Below, piece by piece: positions 7,115 to 15,750 of a stretch of DNA of 64,000 nt (positions are counted from its first letter, which is position 1; every line of letters begins with the position of its first letter). A program made the position numbers and the translations under genes. Source of the stretch: Clostridiaceae bacterium (GTDB lineage: Bacteria > Bacillota > Clostridia > Oscillospirales > Acutalibacteraceae); the NCBI GenBank assembly GCA_016292785.1, contig JAEDFL010000001.1, positions 57,524 through 121,523 of the forward strand. The letters are read 5' to 3'. A model generated the notes under the pieces. That model made no database searches. It worked only from the letters and a program-made list of their open reading frames with translations, and had not been told where the DNA came from.

Positions 7115-9322
7115 TCAATCATCCTCATCGGAAAAAGAAAACTCTGTAAAGCTTGTTTCTTCTTCAAATTCAAGTTTATTTATATTTATTTCTTCTGTCT
7201 TAACCGCAACGGGTTCAGCTCTGTCCTCATATGATGTCCAGCCCCTTGTTGTTTTTGCGATAAACTTTTCGCAAAGCAGGAGTATAGGCATCACAAAGAA
7301 CAGGATTACAAATGCGCTGATAAGCGCTCCCCTTGCAAGCAATGAACAGATTGTTTTAACCATTGAGATACTGCAAACGAGATAAACGCCGATCGTTGCG
7401 AGGAAGAAGAGCGACGCACTCTGGAATACCGAGCGAATGGATTCCCTTGCCGCTTTTTGCATTGCCGCAGTTCTTCCGACGCCCTTTGCTGTTTCCTCCT
7501 TAAAACGTGAGGTAAGAAGAATTGCATAGTCAACGGTTGCACCGAGCTGAATGCAGGAAATTACCGTCGGAGCGATGAAAGGAATTTCCGATCCGAAAAC
7601 AGTAGAAATGCCCTGATTTATCCAGATTGCAACCTCGATGGCAAAAATCAGAATAAACGGAATTGAAACTGATTTAAAGACAAGTGCAATAACTACGAAA
7701 ACTGCAATTATTGAAATTAAATTCGTCACAGCAAAATCGAACTTAGTCGTTTCGATAAGATCCTTATAAAGCGCACCCTCACCGGTGATATATCCGTAAT
7801 GCTCCCCGTCGGTGTAGCTTTGAATTATGCTTTCAATCTCCTCAACCTGCGAATTACACTCATCGGTCGAAGCCTCGTAAATGGAATTGACAAGCATGAC
7901 CTGTCTGCCGTTTTGCTTCACAATTTCAACAAATGTGTCGGGAACGATTGAATCGGGGATTGATGTACCGATGTATTTATCATAGGCGAGCATACTGCTT
8001 ACACCCTTGACGTTTTCAATTTCGTTCTCCATCCGAACAAGCTTGCTTGCCGGAATTGAATCGTCAATGATGATAAAATGGGTGGTCGTCATATTGAATT
8101 TATCTTTAAGCAAAGCTGTACCGATTGTTGTTGAAGCATCTTCGGGAAGCTCTGAATTAAGATTGTAGTTTTGCTTAACATTCATCGAAAGAAGGAGTGA
8201 CGGAATTATCAGAATGAGGAACAGAACGGCAAACCGCTTTTTCCTTTTAATAATATAATCGATAAGCCTATCAAATTTCGGAGTAAAATATTTGTGGCTG
8301 TGTCGATGGATTGCATCGTCAAAAACGAGAAGAAAGGCAGGAAGAAGGATAAGGACGGACAGAACGCCTATTACAACGCCTTTAATCATAACTATGCCTA
8401 TATTTATTCCGAGAGTGAGCTGCATAAAGCAAAGAGCGAGGAAGCCGAATAAGGTTGTCAGCGAGCTTCCGGAAAGGGAAGCAAACGAGCCTTTCAACGC
8501 CCTTGTCATAGCTTCTTCTTTCGTCCTTGAATATTTACGCTCCTCGTTATATCGGTTGACGAAGAAGATGGCATAGTCAATCGTAACGCCGAGCTGAAGA
8601 ATTGCAGCGATCGACTGCGTTATGTACGAAACGCCCGTCATGAAGTTTGTACCCATATTGTATATAACAGCGATGCCGATTACGCCGACAATGATGAACG
8701 GAGTAACAACCGATTCCATTGTAAGCATCATCGTAACAAGAGCAAGGACAACGGCAATTATTATATAAATCGGCATTTCACGATCTGTCATTTCCTTTGT
8801 TTCGGCATTCATCGCCGAAAGACCGCTGATATAACAGTTATCGGGAAGAGCTTTCTTGATTTGTTTTACGGCTTTGATGACATCCTTGGAGGACGCCCCG
8901 TCCTCGTAGCTGACGAACATCATCGTGTATTCGCCGTCACTGCTGTAAAATACGTTCTGCATATCGTCGGGCAGTATATCTCCCGGAATGCTTGAATCAA
9001 TAATACTGTCAGACCAGAGCACGGCGGAAACACTCTTGATTTCCGATATTTGATTTTTAAATTTAACAACTGTATTCGGAGAAATTTTTCCTCCGTTGTC
9101 GTCGGTCATTTTGAAAAGCACTATCGTCATTGTGCCGGCGTTAAAGTCTTCCTCAAGTATCTGCTCGCCTTTAACGGAATCAAGCCTTGACGGAAGATAG
9201 CTGAGGATATCGTAATTTACATTTGTAAAAAGATAGCCTAACAAAGACGGTATTAGCAGTAAAAGCGAAACAATAACGATTAGCTTTGGCTTTTTTACGA
9301 CCAGATCGGATATTTTTCTCAT
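7115..9322 (-). CDS. MMPL/RND-family transporter
   Basis: A 735-residue RND-superfamily membrane protein of the MMPL type, which usually exports lipids, glycolipids or hydrophobic compounds using the proton gradient. It has the duplicated plan: one N-terminal helix (about 12-32), an extracytoplasmic loop, five clustered helices (about 180-345), a further single helix (about 365-385), a second loop, and a second cluster (about 535-690). The signature QLGVTIDYAIFFVNRYNEE and its repeat QLGATVDYAILLTSRFKEE are both present. The acidic C-terminal tail is cytoplasmic. It is translated directly ahead of the helical lipoprotein, its probable partner. Confidence 0.92.
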   Translation of the reverse strand: MRKISDLVVKKPKLIVIVSLLLLIPSLLGYLFTNVNYDILSYLPSRLDSVKGEQILEEDFNAGTMTIVLFKMTDDNGGKISPNTVVKFKNQISEIKSVSAVLWSDSIIDSSIPGDILPDDMQNVFYSSDGEYTMMFVSYEDGASSKDVIKAVKQIKKALPDNCYISGLSAMNAETKEMTDREMPIYIIIAVVLALVTMMLTMESVVTPFIIVGVIGIAVIYNMGTNFMTGVSYITQSIAAILQLGVTIDYAIFFVNRYNEERKYSRTKEEAMTRALKGSFASLSGSSLTTLFGFLALCFMQLTLGINIGIVMIKGVVIGVLSVLILLPAFLLVFDDAIHRHSHKYFTPKFDRLIDYIIKRKKRFAVLFLILIIPSLLLSMNVKQNYNLNSELPEDASTTIGTALLKDKFNMTTTHFIIIDDSIPASKLVRMENEIENVKGVSSMLAYDKYIGTSIPDSIVPDTFVEIVKQNGRQVMLVNSIYEASTDECNSQVEEIESIIQSYTDGEHYGYITGEGALYKDLIETTKFDFAVTNLISIIAVFVVIALVFKSVSIPFILIFAIEVAIWINQGISTVFGSEIPFIAPTVISCIQLGATVDYAILLTSRFKEETAKGVGRTAAMQKAARESIRSVFQSASLFFLATIGVYLVCSISMVKTICSLLARGALISAFVILFFVMPILLLCEKFIAKTTRGWTSYEDRAEPVAVKTEEININKLEFEEETSFTEFSFSDEDD

Positions 9323-9337
9323 TTTTTATCTCCTTGT

Positions 9338-10489
9338 TTAGAAACCGAACAAATTGAAAATCGCAAGCACATATACGATTAGTCCGACTACGATTACTCC
9401 GCCGAGCGAAAGCAGCAATGCCTTGACCTTTTCATACTCGTCCGCATTGAAAATGTAACGCATTACGGAGCTGAATTTTTTGCCGAAAATATCAAAATAG
9501 CCGATTGTGTACGTTTCAAAGGTTGTCGGATCCTTCTCGTCTATAACAAAAACACGGGTACCTCTTGACATCATATTGCCGTAGCTTCTGAAAGAAGCGC
9601 CGGGAGTCTGAATTATATTCACTCCGTCAATCTGACCGATGAAAGAGTTGGTGTGATCGTGACCGAAAACAAGTCCGCACACATCGCCGCACTTTTTGAG
9701 AGCTTTAAGCTGTCCGTGATCGACCTCATTGTTTCCCTCGACTTCAAAGGCAAAGCCCTTCGCTTTTGTAGGATCAAGTCTGATATATTCGTCCTCGGAA
9801 AATTTAATTGCGCCTTTGTCGTCTTTTCCGCATTTCTCAAATAATTCAAGTGTTTCGGCAATCGGAATATGCTGGAACATAAGCGACATAACAGGACCGT
9901 TGTTTTCAAGCCTGAGCCGGCGGCTGTTTCTCTCGTACCATTCGATGGTTTCCGGCTGAACTCTTGAATAGATCGGTTTTCCGTTCTCGTCCGAGCCGGC
10001 CGAATCAAGCATCCAGATATTATATTTAATACTATCCCCATCTGAGGAATAGATAGGAATATTATAAGTGTCGCAATCCACGCTGTCGTCGTCGGTGTTA
10101 TACGGAACACAGAATTTATATTCGCCGTAGATCTCCGCCTGCTCTTTTTTAGATATGATGTTCATATCATCGTGGTTGCCGTAAATAAAAGCAAACGGAA
10201 TTTCTCTTTTTTCAATCGGATCAAGCAGATAACCGAGGGCTTTTTTCATTCTTTTGATAATACCGCTCTTTGACTTGACGTTCTTCCGGTTACCGATCGG
10301 AGCGTCGTCAATATGATTGCCGAGGATATTATCTCCCGTCAGAACGATCAGGTCGGGATTGACCTTGTCATAGATTTTATCGAGCATCTTAAACATTCCT
10401 TTTCTCGGAATGTGCATATCCTGAGCGTCGCTGACCTGAAGAATTGTAAATTTTCCGTCGGCGTTAAATTTAAGCTTTTCTTTATACAT
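9338..10489 (-). CDS. Calcineurin-like metallophosphoesterase with C-terminal membrane anchor
   Basis: A metal-dependent phosphoesterase. Metal-binding motifs appear in order: VSDAQD near the N-terminus (the usual DxH is DxQ), GDN, YGNHDD, FQHIP and GHDH. The final 30 residues form one transmembrane helix (VIVVGLIVYVLAIFNLFGF), so the catalytic domain is membrane-tethered, probably inside the cell since there is no signal peptide. I start it at the ATG at 10489, after GGAG; the in-frame TTG at 10516 overlaps the -10 box of the promoter. It is the first gene of the unit reaching spoIIR. The substrate is unknown. Confidence 0.85.
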   Translation of the reverse strand: MYKEKLKFNADGKFTILQVSDAQDMHIPRKGMFKMLDKIYDKVNPDLIVLTGDNILGNHIDDAPIGNRKNVKSKSGIIKRMKKALGYLLDPIEKREIPFAFIYGNHDDMNIISKKEQAEIYGEYKFCVPYNTDDDSVDCDTYNIPIYSSDGDSIKYNIWMLDSAGSDENGKPIYSRVQPETIEWYERNSRRLRLENNGPVMSLMFQHIPIAETLELFEKCGKDDKGAIKFSEDEYIRLDPTKAKGFAFEVEGNNEVDHGQLKALKKCGDVCGLVFGHDHTNSFIGQIDGVNIIQTPGASFRSYGNMMSRGTRVFVIDEKDPTTFETYTIGYFDIFGKKFSSVMRYIFNADEYEKVKALLLSLGGVIVVGLIVYVLAIFNLFGF

Positions 10490-10515
10490 CTTTCGGTTAC
10501 TCCGTTCGTAATTCA

Positions 10516-10543
10516 AATATACTGTTTTATTTTATCATATCAA
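10516..10543 (-). promoter_or_regulatory. Sigma-A-type promoter of the metallophosphoesterase-spoIIR unit
   Basis: On the minus strand TTGATA (10538-10543) and TATATT (10516-10521) are 16 bases apart, each five of six to consensus. It lies right after the spoVM terminator and about 27 bases before the metallophosphoesterase ATG. Confidence 0.55.
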
Positions 10544-10554
10544 GCTCTTTTTTG

Positions 10555-10581
10555 CAAGAAAAAAGCCGTCATCTTGACGGC
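10555..10581 (-). terminator. Rho-independent terminator after spoVM
   Basis: Perfect 7-bp stem GCCGTCA/TGACGGC (10565-10571 and 10575-10581) with a 3-base loop, followed on the minus strand by TTTTTTC. This closes the long operon that starts near 34.7 kb. Confidence 0.9.
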
Positions 10582-10598
10582 AAATGAAAAATTTACAT

Positions 10599-10688
10599 TT
10601 ATGTAATATCTGTTTCCTTTTTTATTCCGAAAATAAGTCGAAGTATTCCGCCCCAAAATTTCGGTCTGTCGATCATAATAACTTTCAT
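10599..10688 (-). CDS. spoVM: Stage V sporulation protein M (SpoVM)
   Basis: A 29-codon gene. Its product begins MKVIMIDRPKFWGGILRLIF and ends GIKKETDIT. B. subtilis SpoVM, from memory, has the core PKFLGGIVRAMLG, and the match across P-K-F-x-G-G-I-x-R is close. SpoVM is an amphipathic helix that recognises the curved outer forespore membrane and anchors SpoIVA, which is also encoded in this window (55228). A strong GGGGAGG ribosome binding site precedes the ATG. It lies downstream of rsgA, as in B. subtilis, where rpe and thiN come between. A strong terminator follows. Confidence 0.88.
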   Translation of the reverse strand: MKVIMIDRPKFWGGILRLIFGIKKETDIT

Positions 10689-10702
10689 AGAAAAGCCTCC
10701 CC

Positions 10703-10852
10703 TTATTTGCTGATAATGAGTCCGAGAATGATGACGGCGATTGAAAGAACGGCTACAATAAAGGATTTCGGGCAAATCATTGCAACTATCATTCCGAGTC
10801 CGAAGGCTGAAAAATAATAACCGAACTTACAGCAGCGCCTGCCTCTCCTCAT
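10703..10852 (-). CDS. Small hydrophobic membrane protein upstream of spoVM
   Basis: A 49-residue open reading frame with a GGTGG-type ribosome binding site. It has a basic, Cys-containing start (MRRGRRCCKFGYYFSAFG) and then a glycine-bearing helix, a Cys-Pro turn (MICPKS) and a second helix ending GLIISK: two short transmembrane segments with little else. It resembles, in my memory only, small hydrophobic proteins common in Clostridia, but I cannot name a family. It ends 14 bases before the spoVM start, so the two are probably co-transcribed. A TATAAT-like sequence (10875-10880) upstream lacks a good -35 box. Confidence 0.7.
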   Translation of the reverse strand: MRRGRRCCKFGYYFSAFGLGMIVAMICPKSFIVAVLSIAVIILGLIISK

Positions 10853-10904
10853 AAAAACACCACCACAGCTTTTTATTATATACTATGGCGGTATTTGTTA
10901 AGTG

Positions 10905-11786
10905 TTACAGCTGCCAATCCTTTATATCCTTGACCTCGTTATACATCATCACATAGCTATCGTGACGTGACCTGACGATATCTCCGTCTTCGACAGCCTT
11001 GACAACCCGACAGCCCTTGTCGTTTATATGAGCGCAGGTTGAAAATTTACAGCAACCGAGATATTCCTCAAATTCGGGAAAGCAATCGGCAAGCTCATCT
11101 TTTTTTATCAGATCGTTTGTTTCAAAATCAAGCGAAGAAAAACCCGGAGTGTCGGCAATATAACCGCCGTCAACCTTGAAAAGCTCAACATGCCGTGTAG
11201 TGTGACGTCCTCTGCCGAGCTTCTTGCTGATCTCACCTGTATCAAGCTGAAAATCAGGACAGATACGGTTAATCAGAGAGGACTTACCGACTCCCGAATT
11301 GCCCGTAAAAACGCTTATACAATCTTTAATTTCCTGCCAAACGCTTTCAACGCCCTCACCTGTTTCATTTGAAACCGAGAAAGCCTTCAAGCCTGATTTC
11401 CTGTAAATATCCACATAATCGCTTGAATCCTGAAGATCGTCCTTTGTAAACACTACGACAGGCTGAACGTTTTTGTAATACGCAACAGCGGTTAAACGGT
11501 CGATTATCAGCAAATTGGGTTTAGGATCGCATACGGAGGAAACTATAACAAGCTTGTCTACGTTTGCAATAGGCGGTCTGTTGAAATAATTCCTGCGGTC
11601 AAATATCCTGTCGATTGAATTTCTTCCGTTTTCTCCGACGGAAATGCCGACGCTGTCGCCGACGAGCGGTGTAATTTTTTCCTTGCGGAAAACTCCCCTC
11701 GCCTTACATTCATATATTTTGCCGTCAGCGGCCTCTACATAGTAGAAGCCGCCGATTCCTTTAATTATTGTGCCGTTAATTTCCAC
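10905..11786 (-). CDS. rsgA: Ribosome small-subunit biogenesis GTPase RsgA
   Basis: A circularly permuted GTPase that helps 30S subunit maturation. It has an OB-fold start (GTIIKGIGGFYYVEAADG), the G4 motif VFTKDD placed before the P-loop GNSGVGKSS, a G3 motif DTPG and a C-terminal zinc-binding region with C-x6-C-x-H-x5-C character (CCKFSTCAHINDKGC). I choose the GTG at 11786, which places the protein start where RsgA normally begins; a GTG at 11795 and a TTG at 11798 are also in frame. The start overlaps the end of prkC by 11 bases, implying translational coupling. Confidence 0.92.
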   Translation of the reverse strand: MEINGTIIKGIGGFYYVEAADGKIYECKARGVFRKEKITPLVGDSVGISVGENGRNSIDRIFDRRNYFNRPPIANVDKLVIVSSVCDPKPNLLIIDRLTAVAYYKNVQPVVVFTKDDLQDSSDYVDIYRKSGLKAFSVSNETGEGVESVWQEIKDCISVFTGNSGVGKSSLINRICPDFQLDTGEISKKLGRGRHTTRHVELFKVDGGYIADTPGFSSLDFETNDLIKKDELADCFPEFEEYLGCCKFSTCAHINDKGCRVVKAVEDGDIVRSRHDSYVMMYNEVKDIKDWQL

Positions 11787-13935
11787 TGTTATCACCAAAA
11801 GTCAAGGTAATCTCTTTATCCAATGCAACACTTACGCCGTAGGTAGGTTCCATTTTGATAACAACGCCGTTTTCCGTATCTCCGACAGGATTGATATTTT
11901 TGAAGCCCTCTTCATTAAGTCTGTTGACAGCTTCATTATACGGTAAGCCATAAACATTTGGTACTATTTTATTTGAAATAGTCGTTGTCGTATCGTTATA
12001 CTCGTAAGTGGTTACGTTGCTAAGTGCAACCGGTGAAGATGTGAAATTGACATTGCACTTATATATAAGCTTTCCGTCAACAAAAAATTTGAATACAGAA
12101 GTCGGCTCATAGCCTTTGACCGTTACTTCGACAGGTGAACCGTCAAGAGTGAGATATCCGGAATATACCGTTACGTCGTCAAGCGTTGCCGTAACTGCAC
12201 CCTGTCCCGTATACTCGGGAAGCGTTACTGTTATCGTTATCGACTGCTCAACAAGCTTTCCCTTGCTGACCGTAATCGTAACGTTAGAGCCCGAGGGGAT
12301 TTTTGAGCCTTTAAAGGTGTTGGAAATAACATAACCCTTTGAAATTGTATCGCTGTATTCCGAATTGACGGAAACCGTGAAGCCGGAGGATGTGAGCACC
12401 TTTTTCGCGCTTGCTTCGTCAAGGTTTGAAACATCGGGAACAATCACAAGCTTCTCCTTGGTTTCATCGTACGAAACGTATTCAAGCGTTACGGTTGAAT
12501 TTGCGGAAACCTTGTTGCCTCCCTTGGGATTTACACTGACAACAGTACCGGCAGCAATACCCGGATAATCCTTTTGCTCGACCTCTTTTTCCTTGACGTT
12601 GAAGCCGAGTGAGGTGAGCTTTGTAACTGCGGATACATAGTCAATGCCTATGAGATCGTCCGGAATTTCAACAAGCTCGGTATTTGTAGCGACAACCAGC
12701 TCAATAATCGTTTTTTTCGGATCAATTTTTGTACCCTTTTCGGGAGTTTGAGAAATAATCTGATTGGGAGTGACCGAGGTGTCCACCTTTTCCGAAATGT
12801 CAAAGATCAGGTCGGGATACTTGGTTTCAAATTCTTCCTCGTCATATATAGCTCCGATAAAATTCGGCACCTTAATCTGAGAATTGCCGGACAGATATCC
12901 TAACTTGAAAAGCACTCCGAAAGCAACGGTAAGAACAACAACAAGACCGGTAATAATTCCGATAAGAATCGGTATAGTTCTGTTCCTGACCTCGGGTTCT
13001 TCTTCTTCCTCATCAACAACGGGATCGACCTTTTTGATAGAATTAGTGATATTCGGTATATATTTGGTCGGCTCGTTATTTTTATAATCGTAATCAAAGC
13101 TGATAGAGGGATTTCTTCTGAATTCCTCAAGATCAAGAAGCATTTCGGCGGCGGACTGATATCTGTCGTTGATGTTCTTCTGCATCGCTTTGAGAACGAT
13201 CTGCTCAAGTCCGACAGGAATCGAAGGATTGATTTCTCTTGGCTTGACAGGATCCTGCTGAAGCTGCATTATAGCGACCGAAACGGTGTTATCGCTCTCA
13301 AAAGGAAGCTTGCCCGTGAGCATTTCATAAAGCATAACGCCGACAGAATAGATATCCGCCTTGTCGTCGGTGATATCTCCCCTTGCCTGTTCGGGACTTA
13401 TGTAGTGCACCGAACCGATAGTTGAGTCGGTCATTGTACGGGTTTCACTGCTTGAAAATCTTGCAATACCGAAGTCCGTAACCTTTATAGCTCCGTTTTC
13501 AAGGAGCATAATGTTCTGCGGCTTGATATCACGGTGAACTATACCCTTGTCATGGGCGTGCTGAAGCGCACGGAGGATCTGAGTTACAAAGAAAACAGCT
13601 TCCTTGTAGTTGATAACTCCCTGCTGCTGGATATATTCCTTGAGAGTTATTCCGTCGACACACTCCATAACGATAAACTGTATTCTGTCGCCGTAGCTGA
13701 CGTCATACACCTTGACAATATTGGGATGGGAAAGAACAGCAATCGCCTTGGACTCATTCTTGAAACGACGGCGAAATTCCTCGTTCGCAAGAAATTCTTC
13801 TTTAAGTATTTTAACGGCAACGATCCTGTCGTCGATATTGTCGTATGCCTTATATACGACCGCCATACCTCCGACACCGATTATTTCCTGAATTTCATAT
13901 CTGCCGTTAAGAGTTTTTCCAACATAATTTTCCAT
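11776..13935 (-). CDS. prkC: PASTA-domain Ser/Thr protein kinase PrkC
   Basis: A membrane kinase that senses muropeptides or lipid II and phosphorylates proteins in cell division, wall synthesis and germination. The Hanks-type kinase domain covers about 12-275: glycine loop GVGGMAVVYK, catalytic K42, HRD at 134-136, DFG at 154-156 and the activation loop ending in SPEQARGD. A transmembrane helix (about 321-343) precedes three PASTA repeats (about 355-570). Then a beta-rich domain without the PASTA pattern (about 575-660) is followed by a fourth PASTA repeat (about 664-719). It follows prpC by 19 bases. Confidence 0.96.
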   Translation of the reverse strand: MENYVGKTLNGRYEIQEIIGVGGMAVVYKAYDNIDDRIVAVKILKEEFLANEEFRRRFKNESKAIAVLSHPNIVKVYDVSYGDRIQFIVMECVDGITLKEYIQQQGVINYKEAVFFVTQILRALQHAHDKGIVHRDIKPQNIMLLENGAIKVTDFGIARFSSSETRTMTDSTIGSVHYISPEQARGDITDDKADIYSVGVMLYEMLTGKLPFESDNTVSVAIMQLQQDPVKPREINPSIPVGLEQIVLKAMQKNINDRYQSAAEMLLDLEEFRRNPSISFDYDYKNNEPTKYIPNITNSIKKVDPVVDEEEEEPEVRNRTIPILIGIITGLVVVLTVAFGVLFKLGYLSGNSQIKVPNFIGAIYDEEEFETKYPDLIFDISEKVDTSVTPNQIISQTPEKGTKIDPKKTIIELVVATNTELVEIPDDLIGIDYVSAVTKLTSLGFNVKEKEVEQKDYPGIAAGTVVSVNPKGGNKVSANSTVTLEYVSYDETKEKLVIVPDVSNLDEASAKKVLTSSGFTVSVNSEYSDTISKGYVISNTFKGSKIPSGSNVTITVSKGKLVEQSITITVTLPEYTGQGAVTATLDDVTVYSGYLTLDGSPVEVTVKGYEPTSVFKFFVDGKLIYKCNVNFTSSPVALSNVTTYEYNDTTTTISNKIVPNVYGLPYNEAVNRLNEEGFKNINPVGDTENGVVIKMEPTYGVSVALDKEITLTFGDNSGN

Positions 13936-13954
13936 AAACAGATTCCCTTCTTAA

Positions 13955-14683
13955 TTACTCACTTACGGTGACAACGGTAATGTTGTCTCCGCCGCCGTTT
14001 TCATTTGCAAGTTCTACAAGTTTATCGGCAATTTTATATTTATCCTCTGTCTTGCATATATCGAGTATAGTCTCGTCATCAACATAGTTTGTAAGACCGT
14101 CTGTACAGAGGAGAACAATATCATTTTCATTGAGCTGTTCCTGTGAATAGTCAATTCTGACATCGGGATCAACACCCAAAGCTCTTGTTATAACATTCTT
14201 TTTCGGGTGATCCTTTGCTTCTTCGGGAGATATTTCTCCCCTGTCAAGCATAATCTGAACGACCGAATGGTCGGTCGTTACCTGAGTTATACCTGAATCG
14301 GAAACAATGTAGATCCTTGAATCGCCGACATTTGAAAGATATAAGGTGTCGGCATTTCTGACGGCGAGCACTACGGTTGTACCCATTCCGCTCAGCTCCT
14401 CGTTATTCCTTGCCATTGAAAAAAGCGTCATATTAGCCGCTTCGATGGCAGAAACAATAAGGTTTTTGACGGAATTGTCATTCATACCGATGTGATAGCC
14501 GGAAGTGAGCTTATCCGAGATAACCTTAACAGCGGTTTCACTTGCAACGTTGCCGCCGTTTGCACCGCCCATACCGTCACATACTACCGCCCACGTGACC
14601 TCAGATGTCAGGTCACCGGCGGAATAGCTGTCCTGATTGTTTGCCCTTACCATTCCGACGTCGGTTTTTGCGGAAATCTTCAT
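13955..14683 (-). CDS. prpC: PP2C-type protein phosphatase PrpC
   Basis: The 242-residue PPM/PP2C phosphatase is the partner that reverses PrkC phosphorylation. Metal-binding motifs are visible: TDVGMVRANNQDS at the N-terminus, VCDGMGG at about 35-41, GDSRIY, and DNITVV near the C-terminus, with LLCTDGLTNYVDD in between. It is cytoplasmic, with no added domain. The ATG overlaps the stop region of rlmN by 4 bases and has an excellent AAGGAGG ribosome binding site inside rlmN. Confidence 0.95.
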   Translation of the reverse strand: MKISAKTDVGMVRANNQDSYSAGDLTSEVTWAVVCDGMGGANGGNVASETAVKVISDKLTSGYHIGMNDNSVKNLIVSAIEAANMTLFSMARNNEELSGMGTTVVLAVRNADTLYLSNVGDSRIYIVSDSGITQVTTDHSVVQIMLDRGEISPEEAKDHPKKNVITRALGVDPDVRIDYSQEQLNENDIVLLCTDGLTNYVDDETILDICKTEDKYKIADKLVELANENGGGDNITVVTVSE

Positions 14684-15738
14684 TGTTTTCCCTCCTTAGG
14701 GGACATTTCTCTGCTGTGTCTGCTTCTTAGCTGACCGCAGGAAGCATCAATATCTGATCCGAGGCTGCGCCTTACGGTCGCATTGATTCCCCGTGAATTT
14801 AATATTGAAATAAATCTTTCGAGCCGCTGCGCCGTACTGCGCTTGTGCGAGCTTTCTACGATTTCGTTTGCCGGAATAAGATTGACATGGCATAACATTC
14901 CCTTTAGCAGAGAGGCAAGCTCATAGGCGCAGGCGTCCGAGTCGTTATTATCCTTTATCATCGCATACTCAAAGGATATTCTTCTCGAAGTTCTTTTTGT
15001 ATATTCACGGCAAGCCTCCAGAAGCTCCTCAATAGGATACTTTCGGTTGACAGGCATTACCTTTGAACGCATTTCATTGTTCGGAGCGTGGAGCGAAACG
15101 GAAAGAGTGAGCTGTAAATGCTTATCCATAAGCTCGTATATTTTCGGCACAACTCCGCAGGTTGAAAGTGAAATATTCCTCAGCGAAAGATTAAGTCCCT
15201 CGCTGTCTCCGACAAGCTCAAGAAAACGCATGGCATTGTCAAAATTATCAAGCGGTTCTCCCATTCCCATCATTACGACATGGGAAACACGGATATTCAT
15301 ATCCCGTTGTGCGGCATGGATCTGACCTATCATCTCCGAAGGATAAAGATTTCTTACACAGCCGCTCTTTGTCGAAGCGCAGAAAACACAGCCCATTTTA
15401 CAGCCGACCTGAGAGGAAATACATAGCGTGTAACCGTATTTATATTTCATCAAAACGGATTCAATAAAATTTCCGTCGGAAAGTCTGAACAGATATTTAA
15501 CCGTTCCGTCAATTTTTGAAACCTGTTTCAGCTCGATTTCACAATACCTGATCGGGTATTTCTCAATCAGCGTCTGTCTTAGCTCCTTGGAAATATTCGT
15601 CATTTCCGAATAGTCCATAACTCCGTGTACCTGAAGCCATTGATATATCTGTTTTGCTCTGAATTTCGGCTGACCGAGAGCGGCGATAACTGTCTGAACC
15701 TCGGTAAGCGTCATTGATTTAATATCATCGCAGAACAA
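14680..15738 (-). CDS. rlmN: 23S rRNA A2503 / tRNA A37 C2-methyltransferase RlmN
   Basis: Radical SAM methyltransferase that makes m2A2503 in 23S rRNA. The FeS cluster motif C-x3-C-x2-C is at C113, C117 and C120 (CKMGCVFC). The conserved C-terminal catalytic cysteine is C334 (DASCGQLR). I keep the TTG start at 15738: AAGGATG lies 7-8 bases upstream and the resulting N-terminus, with DIKSMTLTEVQ, aligns with normal RlmN starts, whereas the ATG at 15714 lacks a ribosome binding site. The TTG may keep expression low. The gap to rsmB is 12 bases. Confidence 0.95.
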   Translation of the reverse strand: MFCDDIKSMTLTEVQTVIAALGQPKFRAKQIYQWLQVHGVMDYSEMTNISKELRQTLIEKYPIRYCEIELKQVSKIDGTVKYLFRLSDGNFIESVLMKYKYGYTLCISSQVGCKMGCVFCASTKSGCVRNLYPSEMIGQIHAAQRDMNIRVSHVVMMGMGEPLDNFDNAMRFLELVGDSEGLNLSLRNISLSTCGVVPKIYELMDKHLQLTLSVSLHAPNNEMRSKVMPVNRKYPIEELLEACREYTKRTSRRISFEYAMIKDNNDSDACAYELASLLKGMLCHVNLIPANEIVESSHKRSTAQRLERFISILNSRGINATVRRSLGSDIDASCGQLRSRHSREMSPKEGKQ

Positions 15739-15750
15739 ATAAACACATCC

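Noticed and set aside
10584..10817. 77-codon plus-strand frame in the rsgA-metallophosphoesterase gap
   Set aside because: It runs opposite to spoVM and the small membrane gene, which have better ribosome binding sites and sensible products.
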